Below are positions 6,733 to 8,104 of a stretch of 8,104 nt of DNA, piece by piece (the stretch's first letter is position 1; each line of letters begins with the position of its first letter). Source of the DNA: an uncultured Rhodopirellula sp. (GTDB lineage: Bacteria > Planctomycetota > Planctomycetia > Pirellulales > Pirellulaceae); NCBI GenBank assembly GCA_913061385.1, contig CAJXTM010000128.1:1-8104 (forward strand), given 5' to 3'. Position numbers and translations under genes: made by a program. The notes under the pieces were generated by a model that did not search any database, was not told the DNA's origin, and worked only from the letters and a program-made list of their open reading frames with translations.

Positions 6733-7941
6733 ATGGATGAAAACAGACTGCGATTTGGTGTGGGCGTGTTGGTGATTTCGGCAATCGGAATCGGCATCAT
6801 CCTGACCTTCCTGTTCGGGGCGTTCCCAAGCGTCTTGCAGCGAGACTATACGCTGTTGGTGGTCTTTCCCTCAGCCGAGGGCATCGGGGCAAATACCGCC
6901 GTGGTGCGAGATGGTGTGCGTATCGGCCGCGTTTCGAGTATTGGTCTGCGCGATGAGGGCGGGGTCTTGGTCACGCTTGCAATGGATGCGACCAAGCAGA
7001 TGTCACATTCTTACGTACCTAGGATTGGAACAGGTAACTTTGTGACAGGGGACGCTAAGCTTGAGTTCGTGCTCGGAAAACCAGCCAAGCTAAGAGGGAT
7101 CTTTGAGAAACCGGGGCAAGAAAATGACTACCCAGGAATACTCAAGCAGCCGTACACTGACGGCGAGTTCCTGTCCTATGGTCAAAACTCGGAAAGTTTG
7201 TTTGAAATGCAGTCCGATCTGCAACAGACGTTTGAAGCCATTCGTAGTGCAGGCTCATCGATCGCCGTTGCCGCAGAGAGTATCAGTCAATTGGCATCTG
7301 GCGTGGAGAAGATAGTTGGTGGGACTGATTCCAAGATCGAGCAAGTTGCTGACGAAGCAGTCGAGGCACTCAAAGAATTTAATGGTGCCATGGCAGATAT
7401 TCGAAGCATCGTCGGCAGTCCCGGGCTCAGCGAAAATCTTGAAAAGTCTGTGGCTCAACTACCGGCATTGCTGGAAAAAGCCGATTCGGCGCTCACTTCG
7501 ACCCAGCGGACCTTTGAGAGCTTTGAACGCGTTGGGAACCAGTTTGAGAAGGTTGGAGTTGCTGCCGTCGATACGGTTAGTAGCGCTCAGAGGACAGTGG
7601 AAAATGTTGAACAATTCACGGAGCCATTGGCCGCGCATGGTGATCAACTGGTCAATCAGATACTCGGGACAATGACGCGGCTCGAGAGTACGTTGGCTGA
7701 GGTCGATGAATTTGGCAAAGCACTCAATAATAAAGACGGGTCGGTGCGTCTGTTATTGGATGACAAGGAAATGTACTGGAAGATTCGGAGATCTGTTGAG
7801 AACATCGAAAGTGCCACTGCGAGAATCAGGCCCATTCTTGATGATGTGCGTGTCTTTACGGACAAAGTTGCCCGAGATCCACGGCAACTAGGGGTTCGAG
7901 GTGCACTCTCGAAGAGACCCAGTGGATTGGGCTTGAAATAG
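6733..7941 (+). CDS. mlaD: MlaD-family protein (MCE domain, single membrane anchor, long helical C-terminus)
   Basis: This is the MCE substrate-binding subunit, anchored in the inner membrane by one helix and projecting outward, where six copies usually form a ring with a lipid channel. Residues 9-30 are the transmembrane anchor (FGVGVLVISAIGIGIILTF). The MCE domain spans about 37-118 (YTLLVVFPSAEGI, VVRDGVRIGRVSSI, GDAKLEFVL). Residues 150-380 are polar and heptad-like, probably a long helical or coiled-coil region. The block GSVRLLLDDKEMYWKIRRSVENIE at about 336-359 resembles the GxxxxLLxDxELY motif common in long MCE proteins. At 402 residues the protein is much longer than E. coli MlaD (183) and nearer to mycobacterial Mce proteins. 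The short tail RDPRQLGVRGAL (381-392) is likely conserved in close relatives. ATG 6733 is chosen because it directly precedes the anchor. The spacing to mlaF (34 bases) supports one operon. Confidence 0.93.
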   Translation: MDENRLRFGVGVLVISAIGIGIILTFLFGAFPSVLQRDYTLLVVFPSAEGIGANTAVVRDGVRIGRVSSIGLRDEGGVLVTLAMDATKQMSHSYVPRIGTGNFVTGDAKLEFVLGKPAKLRGIFEKPGQENDYPGILKQPYTDGEFLSYGQNSESLFEMQSDLQQTFEAIRSAGSSIAVAAESISQLASGVEKIVGGTDSKIEQVADEAVEALKEFNGAMADIRSIVGSPGLSENLEKSVAQLPALLEKADSALTSTQRTFESFERVGNQFEKVGVAAVDTVSSAQRTVENVEQFTEPLAAHGDQLVNQILGTMTRLESTLAEVDEFGKALNNKDGSVRLLLDDKEMYWKIRRSVENIESATARIRPILDDVRVFTDKVARDPRQLGVRGALSKRPSGLGLK

Positions 7942-7987
7942 AAACCGCTAACTAAGAAATCAATCGCATTTTTCGGATTGGCGTCCT

Positions 7988-8062
7988 TCAGGACTCAGCT
8001 GTTTCTTCTATACCATGCACCAAGCGGTTCAATAGAACCGCAGCATCTGGTTTGTCCTGAGC
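7988..8062 (-). CDS. C-terminal end of an unidentified convergent gene (24 codons, truncated by the contig end)
   Basis: On the minus strand the frame entering at 8062 reads AQDKPDAAVLLNRLVHGI and then EETAES before TGA at 7990-7988. It looks like an amphipathic helical C-terminus and uses ordinary codons. The rest of the gene lies beyond the adapter junction. It is convergent with mlaD, with a 46-base gap. The fragment is too short to name a family. It could also be a chance open frame of 24 codons, so I hold it at modest confidence. Confidence 0.4.
   Translation of the reverse strand, partial: AQDKPDAAVLLNRLVHGIEETAES
8024..8041. repeat. Perfect 7-bp inverted repeat (hairpin) near the right edge
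   Basis: GCGGTTC at 8024-8030 and GAACCGC at 8035-8041 flank a 4-base loop (AATA). It lies 83 bases past the mlaD stop and inside the putative minus-strand C-terminus. No T-tract follows on either strand. It may be the transcription end of mlaEFD, or simply secondary structure in the neighbouring gene. Confidence 0.4.
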
Positions 8063-8104
8063 CTGTCTCTTATACACATCTGACGCTGCCGACGACTCCT
8101 TACG
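8063..8104 (-). other. Illumina Nextera i5 adapter left on the contig end (artefact)
   Basis: This is the reverse complement of positions 7-48: the Tn5 mosaic end at 8063-8081, the read-1 primer at 8082-8095, the i5 index as CTCCTTAC at 8096-8103, then the first base of the P5 tail. It is not genomic. The last genomic base is about 8062. Confidence 0.98.

Noticed and set aside
7961..7980. CAATC/GATTG hairpin with a TTTTT loop just after mlaD, considered as the operon terminator.
   Set aside because: The stem is five weak pairs with inner mismatches, and the T run is in the loop rather than after the stem.
1..8104. Composite transposon bounded by 42-bp inverted repeats.
   Set aside because: The repeats are Nextera adapter with primer, index and mosaic end; there is no transposase gene and no target-site duplication.

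Overview
The window is a short contig, about 8.0 kb of genomic DNA, capped at both ends by Illumina Nextera (Tn5) adapter sequence (1-48 and 8063-8104). The genomic part is bacterial. A planctomycete (Planctomycetota) is my best guess. It rests on the flavour of the seryl-tRNA synthetase and MlaD proteins, wide intergenic gaps, weak or absent Shine-Dalgarno sites, GTG starts and roughly balanced base composition. This assignment is inference from reading, not from a search.

Layout. At the left edge is the C-terminal third of an M20 metallopeptidase (50-544, +), followed 15 bases later by a complete serS (560-1843, +). Next comes a convergent gap with small hairpins, then a NarL/FixJ-type response regulator on the minus strand (2015-2656). 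A 600-base spacer separates it from a divergent NtrC-type sigma-54 activator (3257-4681, +). The spacer holds no convincing large gene, only one possible 49-residue minus-strand ORF and two long G runs. After a further 263-base gap there is a compact lipid-transport operon: mlaE (4945-5808), mlaF (5805-6698, overlapping mlaE by ATGA) and mlaD (6733-7941). At the right edge the last 24 codons of a convergent minus-strand gene (7988-8062) are visible before the adapter begins.

How the genes relate. MlaE (permease), MlaF (ATPase) and MlaD (MCE substrate-binding protein) are the three core subunits of one inner-membrane ABC lipid transporter, so this block is a functional unit. The two response regulators are of different classes, are transcribed away from each other and have no histidine kinase beside them. 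Their signals and targets cannot be read from this window. serS and the peptidase look like a housekeeping pair with no evident link to the rest.

I see no mobile element, CRISPR array, rRNA or acceptable tRNA. The perfect 42-bp terminal inverted repeat is a library artefact, not a transposon. The most useful second looks are the adapter-derived false start of the first ORF, the Mla core encoded without mlaC or mlaB in the operon, and the small proline-rich ORF between the two regulators.
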